Source of the DNA: Neoalteromonas arenosi
GTDB lineage: Bacteria > Pseudomonadota > Gammaproteobacteria > Enterobacterales > Alteromonadaceae
Direction of reading: 5' to 3'
Length of the DNA stretch: 64,000 nt
Assembly (NCBI RefSeq): GCF_030362855.1
Contig: NZ_JAUCBP010000010.1
Span: forward strand, 98,126-162,125
Part shown: piece after piece, positions 10,262 to 18,315 of the stretch
Layout: each line of letters begins with the position of its first letter
Position numbering within the stretch: position 1 is the first letter of the stretch
Translations under genes and position numbers: made by a program
The notes under the pieces: model-generated
The model's database searches: none
Told to the model about the DNA's origin: nothing
What the model saw: only the letters and a program-made list of their open reading frames with translations

Positions 10262-10306
10262 TTTTCATCAGTCTAGCAAAAAACTGGCCGTTGCAAAGTA
10301 TGCAAC
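10262..10306 (-). promoter_or_regulatory. Candidate promoter and operator of the STAND gene
   Basis: Read on the minus strand, a -35 TTTGCA (10292-10297) and a -10 TAGACT (10270-10275) are 16 bp apart, upstream of the STAND start. The -35 is embedded in a perfect 6-bp palindrome with a 5-base spacer (GTTGCA at 10290-10295, TGCAAC at 10301-10306), the right place for a repressor site. This is read by eye only. Confidence 0.4.
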
Positions 10307-10406
10307 AAGATTTCTAATGGGGTTGAGTTGGTTAGCTTCGCTTTCCGAGTTTACTCTGTGCCCTTGTCTCTTTAGGATATCTCTTCTTTTTAATCCAGAG
10401 GTATGC

Positions 10407-11043
10407 ATGTCGTTCCGCGTATTAATGCTTGTGTCAGCACTGCTGATTGTTAGTCCTGTGTTAGCGCAAGAAGGCGAGTCAGCTAATTTCGATCAGCTAA
10501 TCGCGACCGCCTATAAAGTTCGCAGTGCAGACGCTGTAGCGCTGGGTGAAATTCTTGATGAATTAACACAATCCACTTCACAGCTTAACGACTATCAGCG
10601 CGATTCACTGGCGTATTTGCGCGGTTATCAATTTGCCATCAATGGCGTACTGCCGCAGTGTTAACAACGCGGTAAGTTTAATCATTCTTGATTTGGATGA
10701 CTTTAAACGGGTTAACGATAGCTATGGGCATTTGGTTGGCGATTGGGTATTAAAAGCGGTCGCACAATTATTGTGAGATGCTTGTCGTTCGGATGATGTA
10801 TATGCGCGGATCGGCGGTGAAGAGTTCGGTATCTTACTGCCCGGGCGCAATGCCAATGACGCGATGGAGCTCGCCGAAGAATTGCGACGGCGTGTTGCCG
10901 CAATCGATACTCAAGAGGCGGGGCAAACCTTTAAACTCTCGGCAAGTGTTGGCGTTGCAACCTGCATCAATGGCGACTACGTGTTTGATGACTTATTCAG
11001 TCAAGCAGATACTGCGCTGAAGACTAAAAAGGGGGCGCAGTAA
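10407..11043 (+). pseudogene. Decayed TPR-type diguanylate cyclase (GGDEF) with signal peptide
   Basis: The 5' part (10407-10664) encodes a signal peptide (MSFRVLMLVSALLIVSPVLA) and the start of a helical sensor region ending [13 protein letters not shown]. It then shifts frame. From about 10651 another frame continues into a GGDEF domain lacking its first part: [21 protein letters not shown], an in-frame TGA at about 10773 where LR-D-A is expected (a likely CGA to TGA change), then ARIGGEEFGILLPGR with an intact GGEEF signature to a stop at 11043. The middle of the parent gene (most TPRs and the membrane segment) is deleted. Two independent lesions show it is non-functional. Confidence 0.85.
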
Positions 11044-11082
11044 TTGTTAACTCTGTCCTCACTAACTATTAATCAGCAAACT

Positions 11083-12111
11083 TTACCAAGCGCGTAAAAT
11101 CTCTTCATACGAATTGGGATCCAAGTGACTCTTACGTTCTGAATGGCTGTTTTGTTGGCCATTGCTAATTAAGTACTGGCGCGCCGCATCCCAATCGGCA
11201 AAACGTTCACCGTCAACGATAAACTGTGTGGGTGAGGTGCGGCTGCTGTTCCACGTGTATGCACTATTGGTCGCGTCTTCTAGCGAACCATTGAGTATGG
11301 TGTTTAAGTGATGCGTGTTACGTGAACTAATAAGCTCTTGTGCGCCATCGTCATCAGTATCAGCTTTGATCCAAGCCAGACCCAATAACTCATTTAAACG
11401 CCCTTCGATCAGCATAGCTGCAATGGCATTGTCGAAGTCTTGCAGGATGGTTTCGGCATTCTCTACTTGCCGATTTAAGGTCAAATGCAAACCAGTGGTA
11501 AATAGGCTTTGAGCACTGCGGTGGAGTAATTCCTGATCAATATCTATCAGCAAACGGTTGAATTCAGCAAAATAAAGCGAATCAGTGAGTAAGTAGTTAC
11601 TACGGTCATCGGCTATGTTGTATATAGTATCAAACGAGGTGGAATTACGTGACCAGTTGATTTCTCGAACTAGGCGCAGTTCCGGCGTAAAGGCGTAGCG
11701 GTTTTCTACGGCCACACGCGCATTGCGGATCTGGCTAAAACTGCGTACGCGCTCAATGTCTGGCGACTTGCTGACCAAGTGCAAGTACAACGGAATGTAA
11801 CGCTCGGAATAGACAAACCGGTCACTCTGTTCAGTTAGATCAATAAAGTCAATACGACCGTCAAATTTGCCAGAATTTAAACCGCTAGCGGCAAAGGCTT
11901 CGCGTTCGATTGCGATGGTGGCAGAGTGTCCAGCACGCTGCATCGCTTCGGCAACAATGGTATTGATGCGTTCTGAATGTGCGCCTAAATCGGTAAAGGT
12001 TTCCCACTCTGTGGTTACCAACTTCAATGAATCGGCGTAACTGTGCAGTGGCGCTAGCAACACGCCTGCGCCAACTGTGCATGAACACAAAAACTTACCA
12101 ATTGCCTTCAC
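11083..12111 (-). CDS. Periplasmic substrate-binding-like protein
   Basis: This is a 342-residue exported protein with a signal peptide (about 1-26, cleavage after HSYA). The body resembles family-3 extracellular solute-binding proteins: LKLVTTEWETFTD at the mature N-terminus, GKFDGRIDFIDLTEQ and a FVYSERYIPLYLHLV strand, as in amino-acid binders and in stand-alone sensor proteins. No permease or ATPase gene is nearby, so it may not serve an ABC importer. It sits 60 bases downstream of the DUF2797 gene on the same strand. The ligand is unknown. Confidence 0.75.
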   Translation of the reverse strand: MKAIGKFLCSCTVGAGVLLAPLHSYADSLKLVTTEWETFTDLGAHSERINTIVAEAMQRAGHSATIAIEREAFAASGLNSGKFDGRIDFIDLTEQSDRFVYSERYIPLYLHLVSKSPDIERVRSFSQIRNARVAVENRYAFTPELRLVREINWSRNSTSFDTIYNIADDRSNYLLTDSLYFAEFNRLLIDIDQELLHRSAQSLFTTGLHLTLNRQVENAETILQDFDNAIAAMLIEGRLNELLGLAWIKADTDDDGAQELISSRNTHHLNTILNGSLEDATNSAYTWNSSRTSPTQFIVDGERFADWDAARQYLISNGQQNSHSERKSHLDPNSYEEILRAW

Positions 12112-12171
12112 ATCAACTCCTTAATCTCAACCATTAACGTGTATACGAAATAGCGCGGTAAATTTCTCACT

Positions 12172-13020
12172 TTAGTCGTGCGAAACCTGCAATCTATACC
12201 CAGCGTATTTGCGCATGTTTATCACGCGGTCACCATCTAGCAGAAGGTATTGACCTTTAATTCCTTGCAATTGACCACTAAAGCTCGGCGTTTTGTCCAG
12301 ATTGATCGACTTTACTTTCTCCGGATACTGAGTCACCGGATAGTTGATACTAATGGGATCGCTCTCAACAGGTTGTACAGCCTGAATGCCATGCTTTGCG
12401 CAAATAGCTTCGATTTCCGGCGCAATGGCATTGAGTACTTGTTCCGCGCGACCTTGAATATCGAGATCGTCAGGCTGACCTTTGAGCATGGTGCGCCAAT
12501 TGGTCTTATCGGCGATATGCGCTTTGGCCGCATGTTCAACTAAGCCACTAACTAAACGCTCTGACACGCGCAAGATGGGTAGCGCTTGCGTTGCCCCTTG
12601 GTCAATCCAACGCGATGAGACGCCATCAGTTACATGCCGGGTAATACCGATTTTTAGTGCGCCGGTATTGGATAAATACACAAAGTGGTCGCTTAAACAG
12701 TTTTGTTCGCCCCACTCTGGCTCGCGGCAGGTGCCTTCTGAGTAGTGGCACAGCTCGGGTTTAATAATACAGCTATCGCACTGCGCCAACGTGATCAGGC
12801 AACGATAGCAATAACCCTGGTTAAAGCTCTTCTTGGTTTTGGCATCGCAGTGTACGCAGTTGATGTCACCGGTGTGTTCAACCTCGATATTGCGACCAAT
12901 TAAAGCATTCATATCAATTTTTTCATCACCCACAGGTAATTGATAATGGGCTAGGTGTGAACCTCCAGATTGCGCTTCAGTGTGCACTTGCATTTTGCGA
13001 ATTTTGCCAACAACGGCCAT
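12172..13020 (-). CDS. DUF2797 family protein
   Basis: This 282-residue cytoplasmic protein has a cysteine-rich N-terminal half: INCVHCDAKTKKSF, GYCYRCL, AQCDSC and ELCHYSEGTCREPEWGEQNC suggest one or more zinc-binding knuckles. A segment follows that recalls GIY-YIG-like folds (HFVYLSNTGALKIGITR, then SSRWIDQGA). The length and motif order fit DUF2797, whose function is not known. It starts two bases after the M28 peptidase stop and is probably cotranscribed with it. Confidence 0.85.
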   Translation of the reverse strand: MAVVGKIRKMQVHTEAQSGGSHLAHYQLPVGDEKIDMNALIGRNIEVEHTGDINCVHCDAKTKKSFNQGYCYRCLITLAQCDSCIIKPELCHYSEGTCREPEWGEQNCLSDHFVYLSNTGALKIGITRHVTDGVSSRWIDQGATQALPILRVSERLVSGLVEHAAKAHIADKTNWRTMLKGQPDDLDIQGRAEQVLNAIAPEIEAICAKHGIQAVQPVESDPISINYPVTQYPEKVKSINLDKTPSFSGQLQGIKGQYLLLDGDRVINMRKYAGYRLQVSHD

Positions 13021-13022
13021 GA

Positions 13023-14420
13023 TTATTCTGCCTCAGGATCGGGTAAAAAGGCGCCAGCGGCACCTGGGAATACAACAGGACTCTCGTAGCCGTCTTTGCT
13101 AACGCTGGCAACGCCAAAGAAGTAGTTATCAATAACCACATTTTCCAATGTGGCTTCAGTGACATCGCCAACGAAACGGCTAAACTGCCATTGCGGTGCA
13201 TCGGTGTAGCGCCAGTAAATTTTGTAACCCTTCAAGTGCGGGTTGGTGGTTTTATCAACCGCATTCCACGCCAGTGTCGTGCTGGGCTGAACCGCGCCAC
13301 TGATAGTCACCCCCGTTGGTGGTGATGGTGCCCAGGATAGGCTTGCCAAACTTGATGCGTTCAAGCCAGTTAGCTTAGCGGCGTAATCAAAATCAACGCC
13401 ATCAATGGTATCACCGTAAGCACGACCATCTTCTATACGGATATCTTGATGTTGGCGATCGTAATGTTCATTGGTTTCCATGATGCGTATACCCGGAAAG
13501 CCAAGGTCATTGAATGGGCGATGATGTCCGCCGCGACGGAAGCGATCTAAGCGGTAGATCACCATGGTATCGAGGTTGGGAATGTAGCGGTCGGCAATCC
13601 AATCGATGTAGCGCGCGAGGTTGCGACTCGGTGAATCGACTTCACCACCGGTAAAACGACGTAAACGAGCTTCTTGAGGCGTTTCCAGCATGCGCGTGCC
13701 CTCGGCAAAGATCCGCGCAGTAGTATTGTTGATTACACCGTTTATACCCTCGATATTACCAATCATATCGTTGTTTAATACACCGACGATGCGCCAGCCA
13801 TCGGCTAATGCATTGGTTGCCATGATCTGGCCACCAAACAACCCTTGCTCTTCGCCGGCAAGTGCGGCGTAAACAATACTGCCGTTAAATTGGTATTTAG
13901 TAAGTACGCGCGCGGCTTCTAGCGTACCAGCAACGCCTGATGCGTTGTCATTAGCGCCGGGTGAATCAGAGGTGAAATCCATCACATCGGTAACGCGCGA
14001 ATCGATATCGCCGGACATGATCACGTATCGGCCTGGATCAGTGGTACCGCGTTGAATGGCAATCACGCTGACAACGTCGACTGGGTCGGGAATACGTCGC
14101 TCGTCACTGATTACATCTGATTGAAAATAGACTTCCAAGCAACCACCGCATTCGGCACTGATGCGTTCAAATTCGGCCTTTATCCAACGTCGCGCCGCGC
14201 CAATGCCGCGAGTATCTGATTCGGTTTCGCTCAAGGTATGGCGAGTACCAAAATCAACCAGTGTTTGGATATCGCTTTCGATGTTGGCTGCCGATGGGGC
14301 AACTCCTATGGTGTGCAATATTTCGTGGTCGTGGTATTCAACGGTAGGTTCAGCATTAGCCGCCACGCTAGTTAGTAAAAGGGTCGCGGCGAACGTGCGA
14401 AACGGGGCAATTGCAGACAT
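13023..14420 (-). CDS. Secreted M28-family metallopeptidase with fibronectin-like tail
   Basis: This is a 465-residue exported protein with a signal peptide at 1-23 (cleavage after ANA). The catalytic domain shows M28 zinc-site landmarks: GANDNASG (D158), the AGEEQG pair (E190, E191), NNDMIGN (D218) and GGHHRPFND (H299/H300). The first ligand motif reads D138-I-D140-S, where the family normally has His-x-Asp-Ser. A fibronectin type III-like domain fills about 373-455 (GYKIYWRYT, NYFFGVASVSKDGYES). It is probably an extracytoplasmic aminopeptidase. It lies in the minus-strand run between fre and the DUF2797 gene. Confidence 0.85.
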   Translation of the reverse strand: MSAIAPFRTFAATLLLTSVAANAEPTVEYHDHEILHTIGVAPSAANIESDIQTLVDFGTRHTLSETESDTRGIGAARRWIKAEFERISAECGGCLEVYFQSDVISDERRIPDPVDVVSVIAIQRGTTDPGRYVIMSGDIDSRVTDVMDFTSDSPGANDNASGVAGTLEAARVLTKYQFNGSIVYAALAGEEQGLFGGQIMATNALADGWRIVGVLNNDMIGNIEGINGVINNTTARIFAEGTRMLETPQEARLRRFTGGEVDSPSRNLARYIDWIADRYIPNLDTMVIYRLDRFRRGGHHRPFNDLGFPGIRIMETNEHYDRQHQDIRIEDGRAYGDTIDGVDFDYAAKLTGLNASSLASLSWAPSPPTGVTISGAVQPSTTLAWNAVDKTTNPHLKGYKIYWRYTDAPQWQFSRFVGDVTEATLENVVIDNYFFGVASVSKDGYESPVVFPGAAGAFLPDPEAE

Positions 14421-14444
14421 AAGAGGTCCTGTTGTTATTCGAAT

Positions 14445-15140
14445 TTATAGGTAGCTAAAAGCGTCTCCGAATAATTGCTCGGCAGGGAAACCCAACGCGG
14501 TAAAATCATCGCGTACAACTTTAGCCATTTCAAACCGACCGGCCACATATATATCGTAGTCAGCAAGGTTGTCGGTATTGTCGATCACGGCTTTGTGTAC
14601 CCAACCGCTTAACCCTTGCCACTCGCTTTCTGGATATTGCACTACGGGTTTAAAGTGAAAGTTTGCGTGTTGTTCACTTAGGGCGTTGAGATGCTCGACG
14701 CAATACAAGTCTGCTTGATTACGTACACCCCAGTACAAATCGATCGCTTTATTGGGGTTTTGTTGCAATGCGGACTGCAAAATTGAATATACGTATGAAA
14801 AGCCTGTGCCGCCGGCGAGTAAAATAATCGGGCGCTCACTGGGTTGATAGAAGGCGGAGCCGTCGGGTACATCAACCACAATTGAGTCTTCGCTGCGCAA
14901 CTTCTCCATCACTTCCCATGCGTAGGGATTCTCTGGTGTTGCGCCAATATGCAACACCAACTCTGGGGTTTGGTGCGGAGCATTGGCAATCGAAAACGGA
15001 CGAGCGTCTTCATCAGACATAACCACTTTTAAGTACTGGCCGGGATTAAATTCAACCGCTGCAGGCGGTGTAAGAACGACTTCAAAAATCGCTGGCGTGA
15101 GCGATGAAATTTTTGTCACTGTGCAAGTGGTGTGCGTCAT
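14445..15140 (-). CDS. fre: NAD(P)H-flavin reductase
   Basis: This is a 231-residue ferredoxin-reductase-like protein, the usual Fre/LuxG length. The N-terminal flavin domain has FNPGQYLKVVM and RPFSIANAP (the RxxS flavin motif). The C-terminal pyridine-nucleotide domain has LLAGGTGFSYVYSI and ends in DAFSYL. Fre reduces free flavins with NAD(P)H, which can feed UbiD-associated prenyl-FMN chemistry, iron reduction and redox repair. It follows ubiD by 32 bases on the same strand, a pairing common in gammaproteobacteria. Confidence 0.9.
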   Translation of the reverse strand: MTHTTCTVTKISSLTPAIFEVVLTPPAAVEFNPGQYLKVVMSDEDARPFSIANAPHQTPELVLHIGATPENPYAWEVMEKLRSEDSIVVDVPDGSAFYQPSERPIILLAGGTGFSYVYSILQSALQQNPNKAIDLYWGVRNQADLYCVEHLNALSEQHANFHFKPVVQYPESEWQGLSGWVHKAVIDNTDNLADYDIYVAGRFEMAKVVRDDFTALGFPAEQLFGDAFSYL

Positions 15141-15172
15141 TAAATTAAACTTCTCTATTTTAACTGCGGGTA

Positions 15173-16642
15173 TTATGACAATAAATCGAGCTCATCCCAA
15201 ATCGCATCGACACGGGCTTTAACATCTTCGTCCATTACAATGGGCGTACCCCACTCACGGTCAGTCTCACCAGGCATCTTATTAGTGGCGTCTAGACCCA
15301 TTTTTGAGCCTAAACCGGAAACCGGCGAAGCAAAGTCGAGATAATCAATCGGTGTATTTTCGATCATCGTGGTGTCACGCATTGGGTCCATCCGCGTGGT
15401 AATAGCCCAAATCACGTCTTCCCAGTTGCGCGCATTCACATCATCGTCACACACAATCACAAACTTAGTGTACATAAATTGGCGCAGGAATGACCAAACC
15501 CCCATCATTACGCGTTTGGCGTGCCCGGGGTATTGCTTTTTCATCGTCACTACAGCCATGCGATACGAGCAACCTTCTGGCGGCAAGTAAAAATCCACAA
15601 TCTCCGGGAACTGCTTCTGTAAAATCGGCACAAACACTTCGTTTAATGCCACTCCTAATATTGCTGGCTCATCGGGTGGACGGCCCGTGTATGTTGAGTG
15701 ATATATAGGGTTCTCGCGATGAGTGATATGCGTCACGGTGAAAACTGGGAACTCATCTACTTCATTGTAGTAGCCGGTGTGGTCGCCGTAAGGGCCTTCT
15801 GGTGCAGTTTCCCCCGGTTGTAAATACCCTTCCAAAACGATTTCTGCCGATGCGGGCACTTGCAGATCATTACTGACTGATTTAACAACCTCAGTTTTAT
15901 CACCGCGTAGTAAACCGGCAAACGCATATTCAGACAGCGTGTCAGGCACGGGTGTAACAGCACCTAAAATAGTCGCAGGGTCGGCACCCAGCGCAACGGA
16001 AACAGGGTAGGGTTTATCAGGGTTTTGCTGGCACCATTCACGGTAATCCAATGCCCCACCGCGGTGTGATAACCAGCGCATAATGACTTTGTTTTTGGCA
16101 ATCACTTGCTGCCGATAGATCCCCAAGTTCTGGCGTCTTTTATGCGGCCCGCGTGTCACAGTTAAACCCCAGGTGATCAAAGGTGCTGCATCACCGGGCC
16201 AGCAGCGCTGGATAGGTAACTTACTCAAATCGACGTCATCACCGCTAATCACATGCTGCTGGCATGGCGCTTTTTTGAGTACCTTGGCAGGCATATTAAG
16301 CACTTGCTTAAATACTGGCAGTTTTTCCCATAAATCCTTAATGCCTTTGGGGGGCTCAGGCTCTTTTAAATAGGCCAACAGTTTGCCTACTTCACGCAGT
16401 GCTTCGACTGAGGTTTGTCCCATGCCTAATGCCACCCGCTCCGGAGTACCAAATAAGTTGGCAAGAACCGGTATATCACTGCCTTTGGGGTTTTCAAATA
16501 AAATGGCTGGGCCTCCGGCGCGCAACGTGCGATCAGCAATTTCAGTCATCTCTAAATCAGTGTCGATAGGCATAGAAACGCGTCTGAGTTCACCGCGTTG
16601 TTCCAGTTGCGCGATGAAATCGCGTAAGTCTTTGTATTTCAT
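15173..16642 (-). CDS. ubiD: 4-hydroxy-3-polyprenylbenzoate decarboxylase UbiD
   Basis: This 489-residue prenyl-FMN-dependent decarboxylase acts in ubiquinone biosynthesis. Landmarks are [21 protein letters not shown] at the N-terminus, the central prFMN and metal region ([20 protein letters not shown]) and the conserved [13 protein letters not shown]. The ATG at 16642 is chosen over an in-frame TTG four codons upstream because it matches the family start; neither has a strong ribosome site. The UbiX partner that makes prFMN is not in the window. The gene heads the minus-strand run ubiD-fre-M28-DUF2797. Confidence 0.95.
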   Translation of the reverse strand: MKYKDLRDFIAQLEQRGELRRVSMPIDTDLEMTEIADRTLRAGGPAILFENPKGSDIPVLANLFGTPERVALGMGQTSVEALREVGKLLAYLKEPEPPKGIKDLWEKLPVFKQVLNMPAKVLKKAPCQQHVISGDDVDLSKLPIQRCWPGDAAPLITWGLTVTRGPHKRRQNLGIYRQQVIAKNKVIMRWLSHRGGALDYREWCQQNPDKPYPVSVALGADPATILGAVTPVPDTLSEYAFAGLLRGDKTEVVKSVSNDLQVPASAEIVLEGYLQPGETAPEGPYGDHTGYYNEVDEFPVFTVTHITHRENPIYHSTYTGRPPDEPAILGVALNEVFVPILQKQFPEIVDFYLPPEGCSYRMAVVTMKKQYPGHAKRVMMGVWSFLRQFMYTKFVIVCDDDVNARNWEDVIWAITTRMDPMRDTTMIENTPIDYLDFASPVSGLGSKMGLDATNKMPGETDREWGTPIVMDEDVKARVDAIWDELDLLS

Positions 16643-16735
16643 ATTGAAGGGCAAGGATTCTGTGACTACTCTTTAATGTAGGAATTATACCAGCTATTGC
16701 GCGTTTCTGATCACACTATAACAAAGTGAGGATTT

Positions 16736-17248
16736 ATGGCTTTTTCGCGTCGATTAATTGCAGTGGTTTTAATGCTTGGCACAACACCACTACTCAGTGC
16801 TCAAAACCCGGCCCCCTGTACAGAAGCGGAATATCGGCAGTTCGACTTTTGGCTTGGGCAATGGCAGGTAACGCAAGCAGACGGCACTGTAGCTGGCACT
16901 AACTCAATCGTAAGTGCCTACCAAGGCTGTGTAGTCACAGAACACTACGAAGTGGCAGGGCAACCTTACGGCATGAGTATCAATGCCTATGACCGCGCGA
17001 CGCAGCAATGGCATCAGACTTGGATGGATCGCAATGGTACGGTTTTGAAATTATCCGGTGGCATTCAAAATGGAATTATGGTGTTATCAGCTAAAGTGAT
17101 GGATTCTTCAGGTAAACCTGCAACCCATCAAATCAGCTGGGAGCCACAAGCAGACGGGACCGTGGTGCAGCATTGGCAATACAAACTTGATGATAGTGAG
17201 CAGTGGTCTACCTTGTTTAAAGGGATCTACACCAAACAATCATCGTAG
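16736..17248 (+). CDS. Exported lipocalin-like hypothetical protein
   Basis: This 170-residue protein has a cleavable signal peptide (1-22, ending LLSAQ). The mature part is rich in short beta strands: FDFWLGQWQVTQADG, VTEHYEVAGQPYGMSINAYD, WHQTWMDRNGTVLKLSGG. The FDFWLGxW opening is typical of DUF1579-like calycin-fold proteins that bind small hydrophobic ligands. The function is unknown. It is divergent from ubiD and 14 bases upstream of the next gene, probably in one transcript with it. Confidence 0.7.
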   Translation: MAFSRRLIAVVLMLGTTPLLSAQNPAPCTEAEYRQFDFWLGQWQVTQADGTVAGTNSIVSAYQGCVVTEHYEVAGQPYGMSINAYDRATQQWHQTWMDRNGTVLKLSGGIQNGIMVLSAKVMDSSGKPATHQISWEPQADGTVVQHWQYKLDDSEQWSTLFKGIYTKQSS

Positions 17249-17262
17249 CTGAGGAGTAAAGC

Positions 17263-17505
17263 ATGTCATTTTCACCCGACATGATTGATGAACTGAATCT
17301 ATTATTAAAATTTCCGACCGATAGCCTTATGCAAGGTTTAAAAATTCACCACGATGCAAGCCAAGCCATGATTGATGCTGCCGAGCGTTTGTACGCTAAA
17401 GGTGTCATCACGCAGGTGGACGGTGGCTATTTGACTGATTTGGGACATGATTTAATTGAGCATGCCCAACGCTTGCGCATGGCCTTGAGTTTGCGTTTGA
17501 ACTAA
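17263..17505 (+). CDS. Small conserved protein, TIGR02647 type
   Basis: This is an 80-residue cytoplasmic protein, all helical in appearance (FSPDMIDELNLLLKFPTDSLMQGLKIH, then AAERLYAKGVI, then DLGHDLIEHAQRL). The FP-x-D-S-x-QGLKIH core and the LTDLGHDLIEH end fit the small gammaproteobacterial family TIGR02647, whose function is unknown. A GAGGAG ribosome site lies just before the ATG. A 10-bp stem with one G-U pair (17512-17521 with 17531-17540) follows the stop and may end the transcript. Confidence 0.8.
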   Translation: MSFSPDMIDELNLLLKFPTDSLMQGLKIHHDASQAMIDAAERLYAKGVITQVDGGYLTDLGHDLIEHAQRLRMALSLRLN

Positions 17506-17511
17506 GTGGAG

Positions 17512-17540
17512 CGGCGTTTAAGTCTTCGCGTTAAGCGCCG
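17512..17540 (+). terminator. Possible 3'-end hairpin
   Basis: CGGCGTTTAA (17512-17521) can pair with TTAAGCGCCG (17531-17540) through ten base pairs including one G-U, around a 9-base loop. No T-run follows, so it may be a stabilising or Rho-linked structure rather than an intrinsic terminator. Confidence 0.35.
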
Positions 17541-17586
17541 ATAACCCTAATATTGAGAACAACAAACACCTTGTATCGCTAGAACT

Positions 17587-18240
17587 ATGAAGCCGTTTCG
17601 CTATTTCAACTCGCTCAAACGCACTACCGTTTTATTGTCGGGCTTGGTCCTTGGCTGTCTATCATTGAGCGCCCAAGCGCAAGACGTGCGTGCGGTGCAA
17701 TTGTACAGTCAAGATGAGTTGATCATGATGATCAATAAAAACGAACACCTCGATCGCGTTGTGCTCGATCGCTGTCAGTTAGTGCAAGACATTGAAGCGC
17801 GCGCTGAAGTGTTAAACGTACCGGCCTATCAATTCTTATGGGGTGATATGCTGGCATGGGGCGTTTGCGTAGAAGCCGAACCGGCCAGAGGCGTAAGCTT
17901 TATGCGCGCTGCCGCAGACCAAGGTTTACCGGCCGCACTCGAGCAACTAGGGCGCTACTACGCCAACGGTACCTTGGTGCAAGAAGACAAATCGCGCGCG
18001 GTGGTGTTTTTACGCGAAGCATCGGCGCTGGGCAATATGAAAGCGCAAATGCAACTGGCGGATTTGTTCATTGCGGGATACGGCAGTCCCTATGATTATC
18101 AAGATACCTATCACTGGTTGTACAACGCGATTACTGACGACAAAGATGTGCATGCACGTATTGCAAATCAGCTTGCGGCGCTAGAAAAACTGATGCACCC
18201 CAAAGCTGTGAAGGCTGCACGCCAACCACTCGACAGTTAA
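17587..18240 (+). CDS. motX: Sodium-type flagellar motor protein MotX
   Basis: This 217-residue exported protein has a signal peptide (about 1-31, ending AQAQ). The mature part opens with VQLYSQDELIMMINKNEHLDRVVLDRCQLVQDIEARAE, followed by three Sel1-like repeats (PAYQFLWGDMLAWG, GLPAALEQLGRYYANGTLVQEDKSRA, GNMKAQMQLADLFIAGYGSP). This order and length are those of MotX, which forms the periplasmic T-ring with MotY and holds the PomAB stator of sodium-driven polar flagella. No other flagellar gene is in the window. It sits alone upstream of rnr, so the organism is probably a motile marine bacterium. Confidence 0.85.
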   Translation: MKPFRYFNSLKRTTVLLSGLVLGCLSLSAQAQDVRAVQLYSQDELIMMINKNEHLDRVVLDRCQLVQDIEARAEVLNVPAYQFLWGDMLAWGVCVEAEPARGVSFMRAAADQGLPAALEQLGRYYANGTLVQEDKSRAVVFLREASALGNMKAQMQLADLFIAGYGSPYDYQDTYHWLYNAITDDKDVHARIANQLAALEKLMHPKAVKAARQPLDS

Positions 18241-18266
18241 GTCATTAACATTTCACACCTTTGTGA

Positions 18267-18290
18267 GGCGCAATAGGTTATAATTGCGCC
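18267..18290 (+). promoter_or_regulatory. rnr promoter region with palindrome around the -10
   Basis: A consensus -10, TATAAT (18279-18284), partly overlaps the right arm of a perfect 8-bp inverted repeat (GGCGCAAT at 18267-18274, ATTGCGCC at 18283-18290). No good -35 is visible. The palindrome could be an operator or, in RNA read from upstream, a hairpin after motX. Confidence 0.4.
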
Positions 18291-18315
18291 ATCTTATTTG
18301 TAATTGAAGTAATGC

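Noticed and set aside
10245..10406. A longer N-terminus for the broken GGDEF gene, from an ATG at 10245.
   Set aside because: The signal peptide starts at 10407 with an AGAGG site; the upstream extension has no protein-like pattern and covers the STAND promoter.
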